A DNA stretch of 37,531 nt from Clostridium sp. LS. GTDB taxonomy: Bacteria; Bacillota; Clostridia; Clostridiales; Clostridiaceae. Shown here piece after piece: positions 24,676 to 33,677 of this stretch. Every line of letters begins with the position of its first letter. The stretch's first letter is position 1. The DNA is taken from contig NZ_AUUU01000075.1 in the NCBI RefSeq assembly GCF_002760435.1, forward strand, positions 1-37,531, read 5' to 3'. Under the pieces are notes generated by a model. It made no database searches. It had not been told where the DNA came from and saw only the letters and a program-made list of their open reading frames with translations. A program made the translations under genes and the position numbers.

Positions 24676-25656
24676 TTATTTATTTCCCTTCAATTTTATT
24701 GGATACAATAAATCGAGCTGAAGTTCATCAGTTTCTTGCCAATTAAAACTTGCATTATAAACATAATTAATATGTTCTTCAAGTAATCCACACATAAATT
24801 CACCATTATCTTCAGCACTGTTAGATTCATATTTTTCATTTTCAACTGTAACCCAATTTTGTAGTAATTGCCACTCATGAAAATTCGGAAAAACAATTGT
24901 ATGAGCTGCATATAGCCCTCCATTAAAATGCTTTTTCTTAAGCGGCTTAGGTACTTCCATATCTTCCTGAATTGTTACCCATAGTTCATATCCGTATATT
25001 GATTTTTCCGGCGATGGGTTTGGATGATTGAACCCAAAGACACGCGCATCCGGTTTTATTTTATACAATTTGCTTTCTTGTATAAAATTCTTAAGCTGCT
25101 TCCCAGCATTATCTTCAGGGTTTTCTCCAATACAGTGACTTGCTGCAATTGTACATGGAGGCAAATGAATAATCCTAACATTTTTTAATAATGACAGACT
25201 TTCTGTTGCCTTATTTAAATCTTCCATCGACTTTTCCTCCTTCAACTTTGTTTTTTGTAAGGATAAGGAGTCAATAATATCAGCTATGGAATCATCACTC
25301 AATAAATTAAGTTTACCTTGCTTTTGCAACTTATTTATAAGACTATCTAATATTTCTTTGATTGTAGATAATGCATTTACTTCTTCTGTAATTTCAATTA
25401 CATTTTTCTTAAAAACTTTAATTGCAAGAGCAGCCTCATTCCCACTAAGGATCTCATTAATTTCCTTTAATGGTATACGAAGCTTTCTTAAAATAATTAT
25501 TTGTTGTAAGCATAAAATGGAATTTTCATCATAAACTCTATATGCATATCCATCTTTTCTAGTACTTACCACAAGACCTATTTGCTCATAGTAACGTAGA
25601 GTTCTAGTAGAAATTCCAAATATTCTTGAAACTTCACTTATTGTCTTCAGTTCCAT
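24676..25656 (-). CDS. MerR family activator with GyrI-like effector domain
   Basis: A 326-aa regulator. Residues 1-70 are a MerR DNA-binding domain (TISEVSRIFGISTRTLRYYE, then GYRVYDE-like AYRVYDENSILCLQQI), residues about 80-115 a dimerisation coiled coil, and residues about 155-322 a GyrI-like/AraC effector-binding domain (NVRIIHLPPCTIAASHCIGE, GYELWVTIQED) that binds small hydrophobic or cationic ligands in BmrR-like activators. It has no immediate exporter partner; the upstream MarR/ABC exporter operon and the downstream serine hydrolase are the neighbours. A MerR-type promoter lies directly upstream of it, so it probably controls itself. No metal-binding cysteines of the MerR/CueR kind are evident. 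Confidence 0.86.
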   Translation of the reverse strand: MELKTISEVSRIFGISTRTLRYYEQIGLVVSTRKDGYAYRVYDENSILCLQQIIILRKLRIPLKEINEILSGNEAALAIKVFKKNVIEITEEVNALSTIKEILDSLINKLQKQGKLNLLSDDSIADIIDSLSLQKTKLKEEKSMEDLNKATESLSLLKNVRIIHLPPCTIAASHCIGENPEDNAGKQLKNFIQESKLYKIKPDARVFGFNHPNPSPEKSIYGYELWVTIQEDMEVPKPLKKKHFNGGLYAAHTIVFPNFHEWQLLQNWVTVENEKYESNSAEDNGEFMCGLLEEHINYVYNASFNWQETDELQLDLLYPIKLKGNK

Positions 25657-25686
25657 ACCTTCATTTCCCCCCTTTTCCTTAATGAA

Positions 25687-25717
25687 AGTATAAAGTACGA
25701 CGCGACGTCAGAGTCAA
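25687..25717 (-). promoter_or_regulatory. MerR-type promoter (19-bp spacer) with dyad
   Basis: On the minus strand TTGACT (25712-25717) and TATACT (25687-25692) are separated by 19 bp, the over-long spacing typical of MerR-activated promoters. The spacer contains the GC-rich dyad GACG-CGA-CGTC (25699-25709), which stands out in this AT-rich DNA and is the likely MerR binding site. Confidence 0.68.
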
Positions 25718-25727
25718 TAGAAATACC

Positions 25728-25752
25728 AAAAGTTACCTTTATGGTAACTTTT
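25728..25752 (-). terminator. Terminator of the serine hydrolase gene
   Basis: Perfect 10-bp stem AAAAGTTACC (25728-25737) / GGTAACTTTT (25743-25752) with a 5-nt loop, 13 nt past the stop at 25766. Confidence 0.75.
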
Positions 25753-25765
25753 AACAAATTCGATA

Positions 25766-27277
25766 TTAAATCTGGATTTCTTTAACCTGTTTTCTATACC
25801 TTAAATAAGGTACAAAAAATGTTAATTTTATAATACCTGCTACAAATAGCACTATAGGTATTAAAACTATCAACACACCAAAATCTGGTACAAATAGTAT
25901 AAATGTTCTTATTGGCGTTTGAAGGCTACTAGCAAAGATATCTGGTACAAAAAAAGCAATTAATAACGGTATTAATAAATTAAATATAACTAATATTAAT
26001 ATATTTAATTTGCTGAGTTTTAATTTATTCTTCCATTTAAAAGCTCTAACTAGCACCATAAAAAGCAATAATATAATTATCACTCCAGCTGCATTAATTA
26101 CTGTACGAATAAATGAAGTATCAAACGTGCTTTTTTCAACTGAAGGCTCTTTTCCATGCAATATATCTATAACTCCACTTGGAATATCTGCATAAGCTTC
26201 ACCATTTGATAAGGTCGCAGAAATAGTATCATTTGAATTAAAAAGCATTGCTATTCCTAAATTTTCATTTGTGTATATTCTTACATCTGTGTGAAAATTT
26301 TCTGTATCTCCAAAATGATTGATATATGAGTTAGAAATAAACCAGCCAGCTCCATATGGCACATTAGAATTGCCTAAATTACTATGAGTATTCGACATGC
26401 CTTCCCTAGAGATAATAGAATTATTTTTATACTCACCACTATTCATTTCTGCCATCAAATAATGAGACATATCTTCAGAACATGAAATCAAATATCCAGC
26501 TGGTACTGAAGCCTCATGTTCTGGCTTATTAATTGGTAACATAAAACCAAAACAGGAGTTATATCCATTAGTAAGTCCATTTTTCAACCCATCATTTTTA
26601 TTTGTATAACTATGCTTCATCTCAAGTGGTTTAAATATATTTTCTTGTATATATTGTTCATACGATATCCCTGAAACAGCTTGTATTACTGCACCAAGAA
26701 TAATATAGTTGGAGTTTGAGTATTGAAACATTTCTCCTGGAAATTTGCTTAATTTTAAATATTGTTGATTGCGAACAAATTGTTCAATATTAGTATTATC
26801 ACTCTGCAAAGCTTTACGCCCATCATATACTGAAAATCCACTTGTTTGACTTAAAAGATGTTTTATTGTAATCTGTTTTGATAATTCACTATCTGCTAAA
26901 TTAAACCATGGTAAATATTTTTGAACTGGCGCATCTAAATCAATTTTACCTTCATCAACTAGCTGCATTACTGCTAGTCCAGTAAACGATTTACTTATTG
27001 AACCCAAAATAAATGGAGTTTCCTCTGTTACAGGTTTATTTTTTCCATCTATACCATAACCTTTTAAGTAAATTATTCTATCATCTTTTACAACTGCAAG
27101 TGAACATCCAGGTATTTTTTCGCTTTTCATTTTTGTATTAATAAATTCATCAATTTTATTACTGTCAATATTATCAATGCTTATCTCTGATTGAGCTGAA
27201 ACTGGAATAAAAAACATTGAAATCATTAAAAACAGAATAAATATTCTTTTAATTCTAGTTCTAATCCTTCTACTCAT
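25766..27277 (-). CDS. Membrane-anchored beta-lactamase family serine hydrolase
   Basis: A 503-aa class C beta-lactamase/PBP-like (AmpC/Pbp4*-like) protein. An N-terminal signal or anchor (RIFILFLMISMFFIPVSA, about 11-28) leads to an extracellular catalytic domain with the three active-site motifs: S93-x-x-K96 (LGSISKSF), Y186-S-N (FQYSNSNY) and H321-x-G (NHFGDTENF). The C-terminal 115 residues hold three predicted membrane helices (about 391-411, 424-446, 465-488), so the enzyme is anchored at its C-terminal side. Likely role: D-amino-acid peptidase/esterase in the envelope or beta-lactam protection; the substrate cannot be told. AGGGTG lies before the ATG. It is separated from the MerR-type gene by a terminator, so they are not one operon. 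Confidence 0.85.
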   Translation of the reverse strand: MSRRIRTRIKRIFILFLMISMFFIPVSAQSEISIDNIDSNKIDEFINTKMKSEKIPGCSLAVVKDDRIIYLKGYGIDGKNKPVTEETPFILGSISKSFTGLAVMQLVDEGKIDLDAPVQKYLPWFNLADSELSKQITIKHLLSQTSGFSVYDGRKALQSDNTNIEQFVRNQQYLKLSKFPGEMFQYSNSNYIILGAVIQAVSGISYEQYIQENIFKPLEMKHSYTNKNDGLKNGLTNGYNSCFGFMLPINKPEHEASVPAGYLISCSEDMSHYLMAEMNSGEYKNNSIISREGMSNTHSNLGNSNVPYGAGWFISNSYINHFGDTENFHTDVRIYTNENLGIAMLFNSNDTISATLSNGEAYADIPSGVIDILHGKEPSVEKSTFDTSFIRTVINAAGVIIILLLFMVLVRAFKWKNKLKLSKLNILILVIFNLLIPLLIAFFVPDIFASSLQTPIRTFILFVPDFGVLIVLIPIVLFVAGIIKLTFFVPYLRYRKQVKEIQI

Positions 27278-27628
27278 ATTACACCCTACCCCTAATCAAT
27301 TTATCATTATAATCAAAGTTTTTATGAAACATTTAGATATTTAAAATGTAAAAATGCTAATAACGTCACTTTCTCAAATACTAAACATATATTATTTAAA
27401 ATCTTTATATCAAAAAAACAAGAAATTATAACTTTAATTCCACATCATGAATATTATATCACATTTTGAATAATATTGAATAAATTCAATATTATTATAT
27501 TATTATTTAATTTAGATTAACGTTATTAATTCTTTCTTATTGTTGATAAACATTAATAGGATGTAATTAACGAAGTTTTTTAACATCATTAATAAATATA
27601 ATTATTTACACAAAGTAAAAAAAATCCA
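27278..27628. other. 350-nt AT-rich gap with a 28-bp palindrome
   Basis: No gene seen. A perfect inverted repeat (27469-27496) has 13-bp arms, AATAATATTGAAT and ATTCAATATTATT, around AA. It could be an operator or a weak terminator for the hydrolase at 27629; it lies too far from either start to assign. Confidence 0.35.
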
Positions 27629-28192
27629 TCATCTTTCTTCTACTTCTGAAATGTCTTTTTCCAATTCTTCAAGACTCAAAATAGTACTTTTAATAAAAAG
27701 CCTTAAATATTCTATAGCTTGTCCATTGTTCTCACTTTCCGAAAGTACGCAATCTTTTAATACACTGACTAAAATATCCCTGTTATATGCATCTACTGCT
27801 GTAAATCTAATACAAACATCTGTTGCGTATCCTGCTAAGTATATATGTTCAATTTTGTTTTCATATAAGTAACTTTCAAGATTTGTATTATAAAAAGCAG
27901 TAAATCTACACTTGTTTATAATAAGATCCTCTTTTAACGGCAGCAATTCATCAACAAATTCACTTTCCCAACTTCCCTCTTCACACCACATTCTCTCTTG
28001 ATGTAATCTTACTCTTGGCCAGTTGCTTTTATTTCTTCTATACAAAGTTCTTACATAAATAATTGGCACATTTTTATTTCTTGCTATGTTTAATGCCTTT
28101 GATATGTTGGGTATAAGGAGTCTTTCGAATTCTTCATATTTCAAATCTTTAAATATTTTCTGCATATCAATTATGAGTAATGCAGATTTCAT
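27629..28192 (-). CDS. Isochorismatase-fold cysteine hydrolase
   Basis: A 187-aa hydrolase of the isochorismatase/nicotinamidase superfamily. The catalytic triad is present: Asp9 (LLIIDMQKIF), Lys94 (INKCRFTAFYNT) and nucleophile Cys127 in GYATDVCIRFTAVDAY. The substrate is not evident; the family cleaves amides such as nicotinamide, ureidoacrylate or N-carbamoyl compounds. The zinc-site residues of nicotinamidase (D-x-H) are not visible, so a nicotinamidase role is less likely. GGAGG lies 8 nt before the ATG. Single gene. Confidence 0.85.
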   Translation of the reverse strand: MKSALLIIDMQKIFKDLKYEEFERLLIPNISKALNIARNKNVPIIYVRTLYRRNKSNWPRVRLHQERMWCEEGSWESEFVDELLPLKEDLIINKCRFTAFYNTNLESYLYENKIEHIYLAGYATDVCIRFTAVDAYNRDILVSVLKDCVLSESENNGQAIEYLRLFIKSTILSLEELEKDISEVEER

Positions 28193-28432
28193 AATATAAC
28201 CTCCGATTCTTTTAAAAAATTCTAATAATAGCCTACATAATCACATCCTTGAAAACATTTAATCACTATTATAATATTCAAAAGCCTCTCTATTTATTGT
28301 AACGCCAATATTATTCCATAAAATTTCTACGTTTATTTAATAATCTTAGTTCACTTGTGTTTATAATCCTATAACATTTGAGGGTACATACAAACTTTCA
28401 CGTATAAATAATTCATTTAATAGAAATTATAT

Positions 28433-29185
28433 CTATAATATCTCAAATAGTATTTTGACAAAGAAAACTGTAAGCACAATTATAATTATTGGACGTACTA
28501 TTTTTACTCCGCTTTTAGTAAAATAGCCAGAACCTATGTAATTTCCAGCTATACTAAATAAGCCTGCAATCAATCCTAACATCAAATACACTTTCCCGTT
28601 TATTATAAATGTTATGAGTCCCGCTATATTTGATGATAAATTAATAGCTTTCGTTATTCCTGCAGCAGCATTTAAACGTAAATTGGCAATACCTGTAAGC
28701 ATCAATATTAAAAATGTCCCTGTTCCTGGACCATAAAAACCATCATAAATCCCTATAAGAAATGCAATCAAAATACATATTATATAAGTTTTATAATTTA
28801 TTAATGTTTCTACATTCTCGTTCTCATTAAGATTACGTTTTCGCAAAACATAGAATGCAATAACCGGCAGAATTGCTAGCATTAAAATTTTAAAATATAA
28901 ATCATCAATTTTTAATGAAATCATAGCTCCAATTGGTGATCCTATCAAAGCACAAATTGCACTACAAGCTGCCAATTTTAATTTTATGTACCCCTTTTTT
29001 GCATATCGGTATGTTGATATAACTGTTCCCATACTGGCGCTCATTTTGTTTGTTCCAATAGCAAAATGAACAGGTATACCTGCAAATATAAATGCCGGAA
29101 GTGATATGAGTCCACCCCCTCCTGCAATGGCATCTACAAAGCCAGCAAGAAAAACCAGCGGGCATACTATAATATATTGAATCAT
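28433..29185 (-). CDS. TSUP (TauE/SafE) family membrane permease
   Basis: A 250-aa membrane protein of the sulfite exporter TauE/SafE (TSUP) family with about eight membrane helices in two repeats. The first repeat has GFVDAIAGGGGLISLPAFIF (residues about 15-34) and the second IGIYDGFYGPGTGTFLILML, both diagnostic. It probably moves a sulfur-containing or small organic anion; the direction and substrate are unknown. The longest frame begins at an ATG within the Shine-Dalgarno GAGGAGG; the ATG at 29185, 6 nt after it, is the start. Flanked by a terminator on its upstream side, so it is monocistronic. Confidence 0.88.
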   Translation of the reverse strand: MIQYIIVCPLVFLAGFVDAIAGGGGLISLPAFIFAGIPVHFAIGTNKMSASMGTVISTYRYAKKGYIKLKLAACSAICALIGSPIGAMISLKIDDLYFKILMLAILPVIAFYVLRKRNLNENENVETLINYKTYIICILIAFLIGIYDGFYGPGTGTFLILMLTGIANLRLNAAAGITKAINLSSNIAGLITFIINGKVYLMLGLIAGLFSIAGNYIGSGYFTKSGVKIVRPIIIIVLTVFFVKILFEIL

Positions 29186-29290
29186 TTTAGGCCTCCTCAT
29201 TAGTTTATGTATGAATTGATAATATCAACATTCATGCATATAATCAAATTTTTTTATTATGCAACTAGTTTAATTATTATATAAACGTCT

Positions 29291-29330
29291 TTAAGGGATA
29301 CAATATTAAGCTAAATATTGTATCCCTTAA
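29291..29330. terminator. Terminator of the acetyltransferase gene
   Basis: Perfect 17-bp stem (29291-29307 and 29314-29330, core AAGGGATACAATATT) with a 6-nt loop, 20 nt past the stop at 29351. No strong T-run follows on the minus strand. Confidence 0.65.
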
Positions 29331-29350
29331 CTATTGATTTTAAACATCAA

Positions 29351-30589
29351 CTAAAAATAATCTGAGAAATAAGGCTTTTCAACAGGTATTAACTGTTCTA
29401 AAATTTTTAACATATAATATTCAGTCTGAATTCTTCCACACTCATATAAAAATGTAGGCCGCTTATATCCCATAAGCATAGTTGTTAACGTCTGAATATC
29501 CATTTCAACTAAGTTAGCTGCGTGAGTATCATCAGTTTTCTCACAAAATGTTTCTCCACTTTTCCAGTAAATACTGAAAACTCCATTATTCCACTTTGCT
29601 AAAGGATCACTAATTTTAAAATTTAGTTTTAATTTCTGTAATTTAACTAAAAAAGGATACTTTAAAATAAAATCTTGTACATTTATAATTCTTGCCATGA
29701 AATAAGGTTCTATAGTCTCAACTATCTCACTATCTTCAAATAGAAAAGCCATGGGTTCCCCAGAGTAATTATTACCTTTCACCTCATTTACCATGGAATA
29801 ATGTGCACTTATATAATTCCAAATCCCATGATGCGCTTCAGTATTTAAATAAACCATTTCTTTAATGTAAAAAGTATCATTTCTAATATAATAAATCAGA
29901 TAACCAAGAGGCTTATGGTTTTTACTATAATAAATCGCTGCAATAATATCATCGCTATCCCAACGCCAATATTCGTCCCAAGCTAGTTTATCACGAATCA
30001 TTGCACCATGACGCTGCATTGAAAAATAGTCATGTACGTTTAAAAGATCTTCACATTCCAATTCCACACGCTCCATCATTCCTTCTACTGGCCTCTTTTT
30101 AGGTAGCTGAGAATCCTTTATTGTGAATGTAATCTTATCTGAAATTATTTCCCATCCGTGTTTTCTATAAAGAGGAATTGAATAAGGATATAAAAAAGAG
30201 ATAGATTGTCCTTCTTTATACATATGCATAATAGCCTGCTTAATTAGCGATTGAATTAACCCTTTTCCTGTATATTCAGGATAGGTAGCAACTCCAGTAA
30301 CTCCCCCCATTTTACATATATTATCATGAATATTTACCTGCATAGAGTATACTACTATCATTGAAGCTAGTTTATCATGGTAGAACCAACCAAGAACATA
30401 AGCGTTTTTAAGAATAGGCATTTTTGCATGCATAATTTGCTCTTCTGTCCACCCAGTATGAAGTAAATCTTCCATTGTTATTTGAAAAGCATATCGTAAA
30501 AGTCCATTAAATTGTTCTAAATCATTTTCTGCTAATTTTCTCATCTTAAAATCGCCATTTACTTCAATAAAATTTTCCGTGTCTTCCAT
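29351..30589 (-). CDS. Eis-like GNAT N-acetyltransferase
   Basis: A 412-aa acetyltransferase of the Eis family: an N-terminal GNAT domain (about 10-150) with the acetyl-CoA loop VTGVATYPEYTGKGLIQSLI, a second degenerate GNAT domain (about 160-290), and a C-terminal SCP2-like domain (about 300-405, LKLNFKISDPLAKWNNGVFS). The C-terminal residues ...EKPYFSDYF end with Phe, and Eis enzymes use the free C-terminal carboxylate in catalysis. Family members acetylate aminoglycosides or other amines; the true substrate here is unknown. The longest frame begins at 30643; AAGGAGG 4 nt before the ATG at 30589 supports the shorter start. Confidence 0.86.
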   Translation of the reverse strand: MEDTENFIEVNGDFKMRKLAENDLEQFNGLLRYAFQITMEDLLHTGWTEEQIMHAKMPILKNAYVLGWFYHDKLASMIVVYSMQVNIHDNICKMGGVTGVATYPEYTGKGLIQSLIKQAIMHMYKEGQSISFLYPYSIPLYRKHGWEIISDKITFTIKDSQLPKKRPVEGMMERVELECEDLLNVHDYFSMQRHGAMIRDKLAWDEYWRWDSDDIIAAIYYSKNHKPLGYLIYYIRNDTFYIKEMVYLNTEAHHGIWNYISAHYSMVNEVKGNNYSGEPMAFLFEDSEIVETIEPYFMARIINVQDFILKYPFLVKLQKLKLNFKISDPLAKWNNGVFSIYWKSGETFCEKTDDTHAANLVEMDIQTLTTMLMGYKRPTFLYECGRIQTEYYMLKILEQLIPVEKPYFSDYF

Positions 30590-30724
30590 AACTCCTCCTT
30601 GTTTTATACCGTCAAACTTATTATTAATAAAAATTAAGAACAATATGCCTTTATAGCATAAATTTAATTAACTATAACTCTCTAAAAAATAATACTCGTA
30701 AAAATACATTGTTACTATGATTAT

Positions 30725-30753
30725 ATTATAATTGTTTGGTTATATATAGTCAA
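30725..30753 (-). promoter_or_regulatory. Sigma-A promoter of the Eis-like gene
   Basis: On the minus strand TTGACT (30748-30753) and perfect TATAAT (30725-30730) with 17-bp spacing, 136 bp before the start codon. The rest of the 430-nt gap (30590-31022) is AT-rich; a TATAAT at 30978-30983 on the plus strand may serve the gene at 31023. Confidence 0.65.
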
Positions 30754-31022
30754 TTTTACAACGTTTACCTAAAGGTAGTAAGTTAACTTCTATTTCTTAA
30801 TAAATTTATTCAAAAAACAAATTGTCAATTACAAATTTATCTAAAACATATTATGATAGAATGCGCTTTTATATTCCACATTTATTTTGTTCTGTTTTCT
30901 ATGTAAATTTTTTGATAATTAGAGTATTAATTAAAAAATCGTCTTATGTACTATATTTTCATATAAATAGGATAAGCTATAATTATACTTTTCTTTAGTA
31001 TTCTAAAAAAGGAGTAGATTTA

Positions 31023-31625
31023 ATGAAAAATAAAAATAGCAAACTAGCCATTGGACTTGCAATATTGTTTCAGATAATAGCCATAAGTACCCTTATTTTT
31101 AAGATTATATCTAAGCAATGGAATGACTTGTACTTATTATTACTTGTTGTTATCTGCATTCTTATTCCTTTTACAATTACATATATTGCCAACAAAAAAA
31201 ACTTATTATTGCCTTCAAGCTTTCAAATAGTCTCCTTAATATTTATTCTTCTTGCACAGTATTTTGGTGAATTTCTTCAATTTTATACTAAATTTTCATG
31301 GTGGGATTTATTTCTTCACGGAAGTTTTGGATGCTATGCAGTTATTACTATACTACATTTAATACAAGGAATTATTACAAATGAGAAAGGAGTAACTAAA
31401 AAGCGCTTCATTATATTTTCTGGAATTTTAGCTTTTTGCTTTGCTATTACTTTAGGAACCTTATGGGAAATTTTCGAGTTTCTAGGTGATTATTTTTTAA
31501 AAACAGATATGACAAATGGAAGCCTGCAGGATACAATTACCGACCTTATGGTTAAAGCCGTATTAGCACTTACTACCTCTTCAATTTACTGTTATATAAA
31601 ATTAAAAAAATCAAAATTTCAATAA
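31023..31625 (+). CDS. YjdF/DUF2238-like membrane protein
   Basis: A 200-aa membrane protein with about six hydrophobic segments. The motifs WWDLFLHGSFGCYA (near 92-105), TLGTLWEIFEFLGD (near 140-153) and GSLQDTITDLMVKAVLAL (near 164-181) are those of the DUF2238/YjdF family, with conserved acidic and His residues facing the membrane core. Function is unknown. AAAAAAGGAG lies about 8 nt before the ATG. Single gene, the only plus-strand gene between 11.5 and 35.7 kb apart from remnants. Confidence 0.75.
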   Translation: MKNKNSKLAIGLAILFQIIAISTLIFKIISKQWNDLYLLLLVVICILIPFTITYIANKKNLLLPSSFQIVSLIFILLAQYFGEFLQFYTKFSWWDLFLHGSFGCYAVITILHLIQGIITNEKGVTKKRFIIFSGILAFCFAITLGTLWEIFEFLGDYFLKTDMTNGSLQDTITDLMVKAVLALTTSSIYCYIKLKKSKFQ

Positions 31626-31688
31626 CCAAAATGTGTTGAAAATATTTTTAACAAAATTCACATAATAAAAAAAATCTCCATCAGGTGA

Positions 31689-31731
31689 AAAAGAAGGGAC
31701 CCACACTTTTTATCTGTGGACTTCCTTCTTT
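31689..31731. terminator. Bidirectional terminator between the YjdF-like gene and the receptor
   Basis: AAAGAAGGGACCCACA pairs with TGTGG-ACTTCCTTCTTT with a bulge, followed by T7 on the plus strand and preceded by A-rich DNA giving T5 on the minus strand. Confidence 0.8.
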
Positions 31732-31754
31732 ATTTTTTTAAATGTACCTTTATT

Positions 31755-33470
31755 TTAAATTATAAATTTATGCACCATTTCATTAAGCTTTTCTGCTAGC
31801 TCCGCTTGATGTTGTGCAGTTTTCGCAACTTCTCCAATAGCCTTTGTTGTTTCATTAATACTTTCTTTTATTGTTTCAGCATTTTCAGAGGATTTTTGCG
31901 CAGTTACAGCAGTATTTTGTATTGCTTCACTTACTTGATTTATTGTAGCTGTAAGTTCTTCTGACATGGAAGCTATCTCTTCTGACATATTAGTTACAAA
32001 CTCTGCATCATTATGATACTGATTACCCATTTCTTTCATTGACTCAAATTGTGGATCTACAGTATCCTTTATAAAGTCCAACACGTCTTTACTATTATCA
32101 GATAGGTTTTTAAATGCTGTCTGTACTTTTGCAATTGTATCTTTTATATTAGTGACTGCTTCCGATGATTGTTCCGCTAAACTCCTTACTTCTTCTGCTA
32201 CTACTGCAAAGCCCTTTCCTTGTTCTCCTGCTCTTGCCGCTTCAATTGCTGCATTAAGGGCAAGCAAATTTGTTTGTTCAGATATCTCTGCAATTGTATC
32301 TGCCATTACTTTAATAGTCTCAACAACTTGTCCATCCTTTATTGCTTTTAATCCTTTTTCCTTCTTTTCTTCATATAATTTTCGCACTTCTTCTACAGAC
32401 GATTTACCTTTTCTTTGAACCTCCAATGCTCTCTCTTTTGATTCATTAGCATTGTTGCTTCCTTCCATTGCTCTATTTGATAATATGTTAACACTAGAAT
32501 CTACTTCTTGAACCGATGCACTTATTTCTTCTGCTGACGCACTTGTTTCTTGTACATCATTTGTAATATCATTTATGGATGCATTTATGTTTTCTGCAGT
32601 TAATGTTAGTTCTTCTGCTGTAGCAGAAAGTTCTTGACTTGCTGCATTCATATCCAAGGATTTTTCCATTATTTCCTTTATTAACAAACGTATATCCTTT
32701 TGCATTAAAGATAATGAATTTGCCAATTCACCTATTTCATCTTTACGCTTTAAAACCTTCTCTGGTATATTTCCAGTAAAATCGTGCTTAGCTAAAATCT
32801 TAATATAATCAACAATTGAATTTAGCGGATTAGCAATTGTTTTTGAAATGATTGCAGCTAAAATAGTAGCTATAATTATCGATAATATAACTAAGACTAT
32901 AAACATATTAACAGAATTCTTAAGATTAACTATGTTTTGAGAATTCATATCTTCAGCTTCCTTAGTATTATATTTGGCAAGCTCAATTAATTTATTTTGA
33001 AATTCATCTGCCTTACTAAGAGATGCCTTATATTTTGCTAATGCTTCCTCTGGTTTACCATCCATTGCTAACTTTATGCTGGCGGCTCTCGCTGTCCTAT
33101 ATTCTGCTAGATCAGCTTCAACAATTGAACTTGTATCTAATTCATATTGATCAAGTTTGGTTTCTTTATATTTTTTCCAATTCTCATCATATGTTTTTAC
33201 CCTTGTATCAATATCATTTAGTTTTCTCTTTTGCTCTTCAGTGTCATTAGTATTTAAAATTATATAATACATATCTGCTTCTATAGCTCTAGCTTGAGCT
33301 CTATTATCATTTAACCATTCAACTGATAGTAAATTTTGATTATACATTTCCGTCGCAGTGTTACTCGCTTTCAGTGTATAGAAATACCCGCTTCCTCCTA
33401 TAAAAATGAGCAATAAAATCATTACTGTTGAGAATAAAAAAATCTTCCTTTTAACCTTCATGTTGTTCAT
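31755..33470 (-). CDS. Methyl-accepting chemotaxis protein (4HB sensor)
   Basis: A 571-aa chemoreceptor: TM1 (about 9-31), extracellular four-helix-bundle sensor (about 32-185, 4HB_MCP type with [19 protein letters not shown]), TM2 (about 188-210), HAMP (about 211-265), and the cytoplasmic signalling coiled coil with the tip sequence [20 protein letters not shown], then [20 protein letters not shown]. No CheR/CheB-docking pentapeptide is seen at the C-terminus (ends HKFII). It is a close paralogue of the next gene, same order, same strand. AAAGGAGG lies 10 nt before the ATG. The ligand is not predictable. Confidence 0.92.
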   Translation of the reverse strand: MNNMKVKRKIFLFSTVMILLLIFIGGSGYFYTLKASNTATEMYNQNLLSVEWLNDNRAQARAIEADMYYIILNTNDTEEQKRKLNDIDTRVKTYDENWKKYKETKLDQYELDTSSIVEADLAEYRTARAASIKLAMDGKPEEALAKYKASLSKADEFQNKLIELAKYNTKEAEDMNSQNIVNLKNSVNMFIVLVILSIIIATILAAIISKTIANPLNSIVDYIKILAKHDFTGNIPEKVLKRKDEIGELANSLSLMQKDIRLLIKEIMEKSLDMNAASQELSATAEELTLTAENINASINDITNDVQETSASAEEISASVQEVDSSVNILSNRAMEGSNNANESKERALEVQRKGKSSVEEVRKLYEEKKEKGLKAIKDGQVVETIKVMADTIAEISEQTNLLALNAAIEAARAGEQGKGFAVVAEEVRSLAEQSSEAVTNIKDTIAKVQTAFKNLSDNSKDVLDFIKDTVDPQFESMKEMGNQYHNDAEFVTNMSEEIASMSEELTATINQVSEAIQNTAVTAQKSSENAETIKESINETTKAIGEVAKTAQHQAELAEKLNEMVHKFII

Positions 33471-33677
33471 CTGTATTATTCCTCCTTTTTGTTGTGCATA
33501 TCTTATATAATGTAAACAAAATTAAATCATAATTATATCGCTTATATCAAATAATTAATTTTATAGAATAATCATTATTTAATAATATCACAAATACAAC
33601 TCTAGAACAATACATTAATGTTAAAGAATGGTTAACTGCATGTCATATTTCATCTTACTGCCCTTTTATTTATTATT

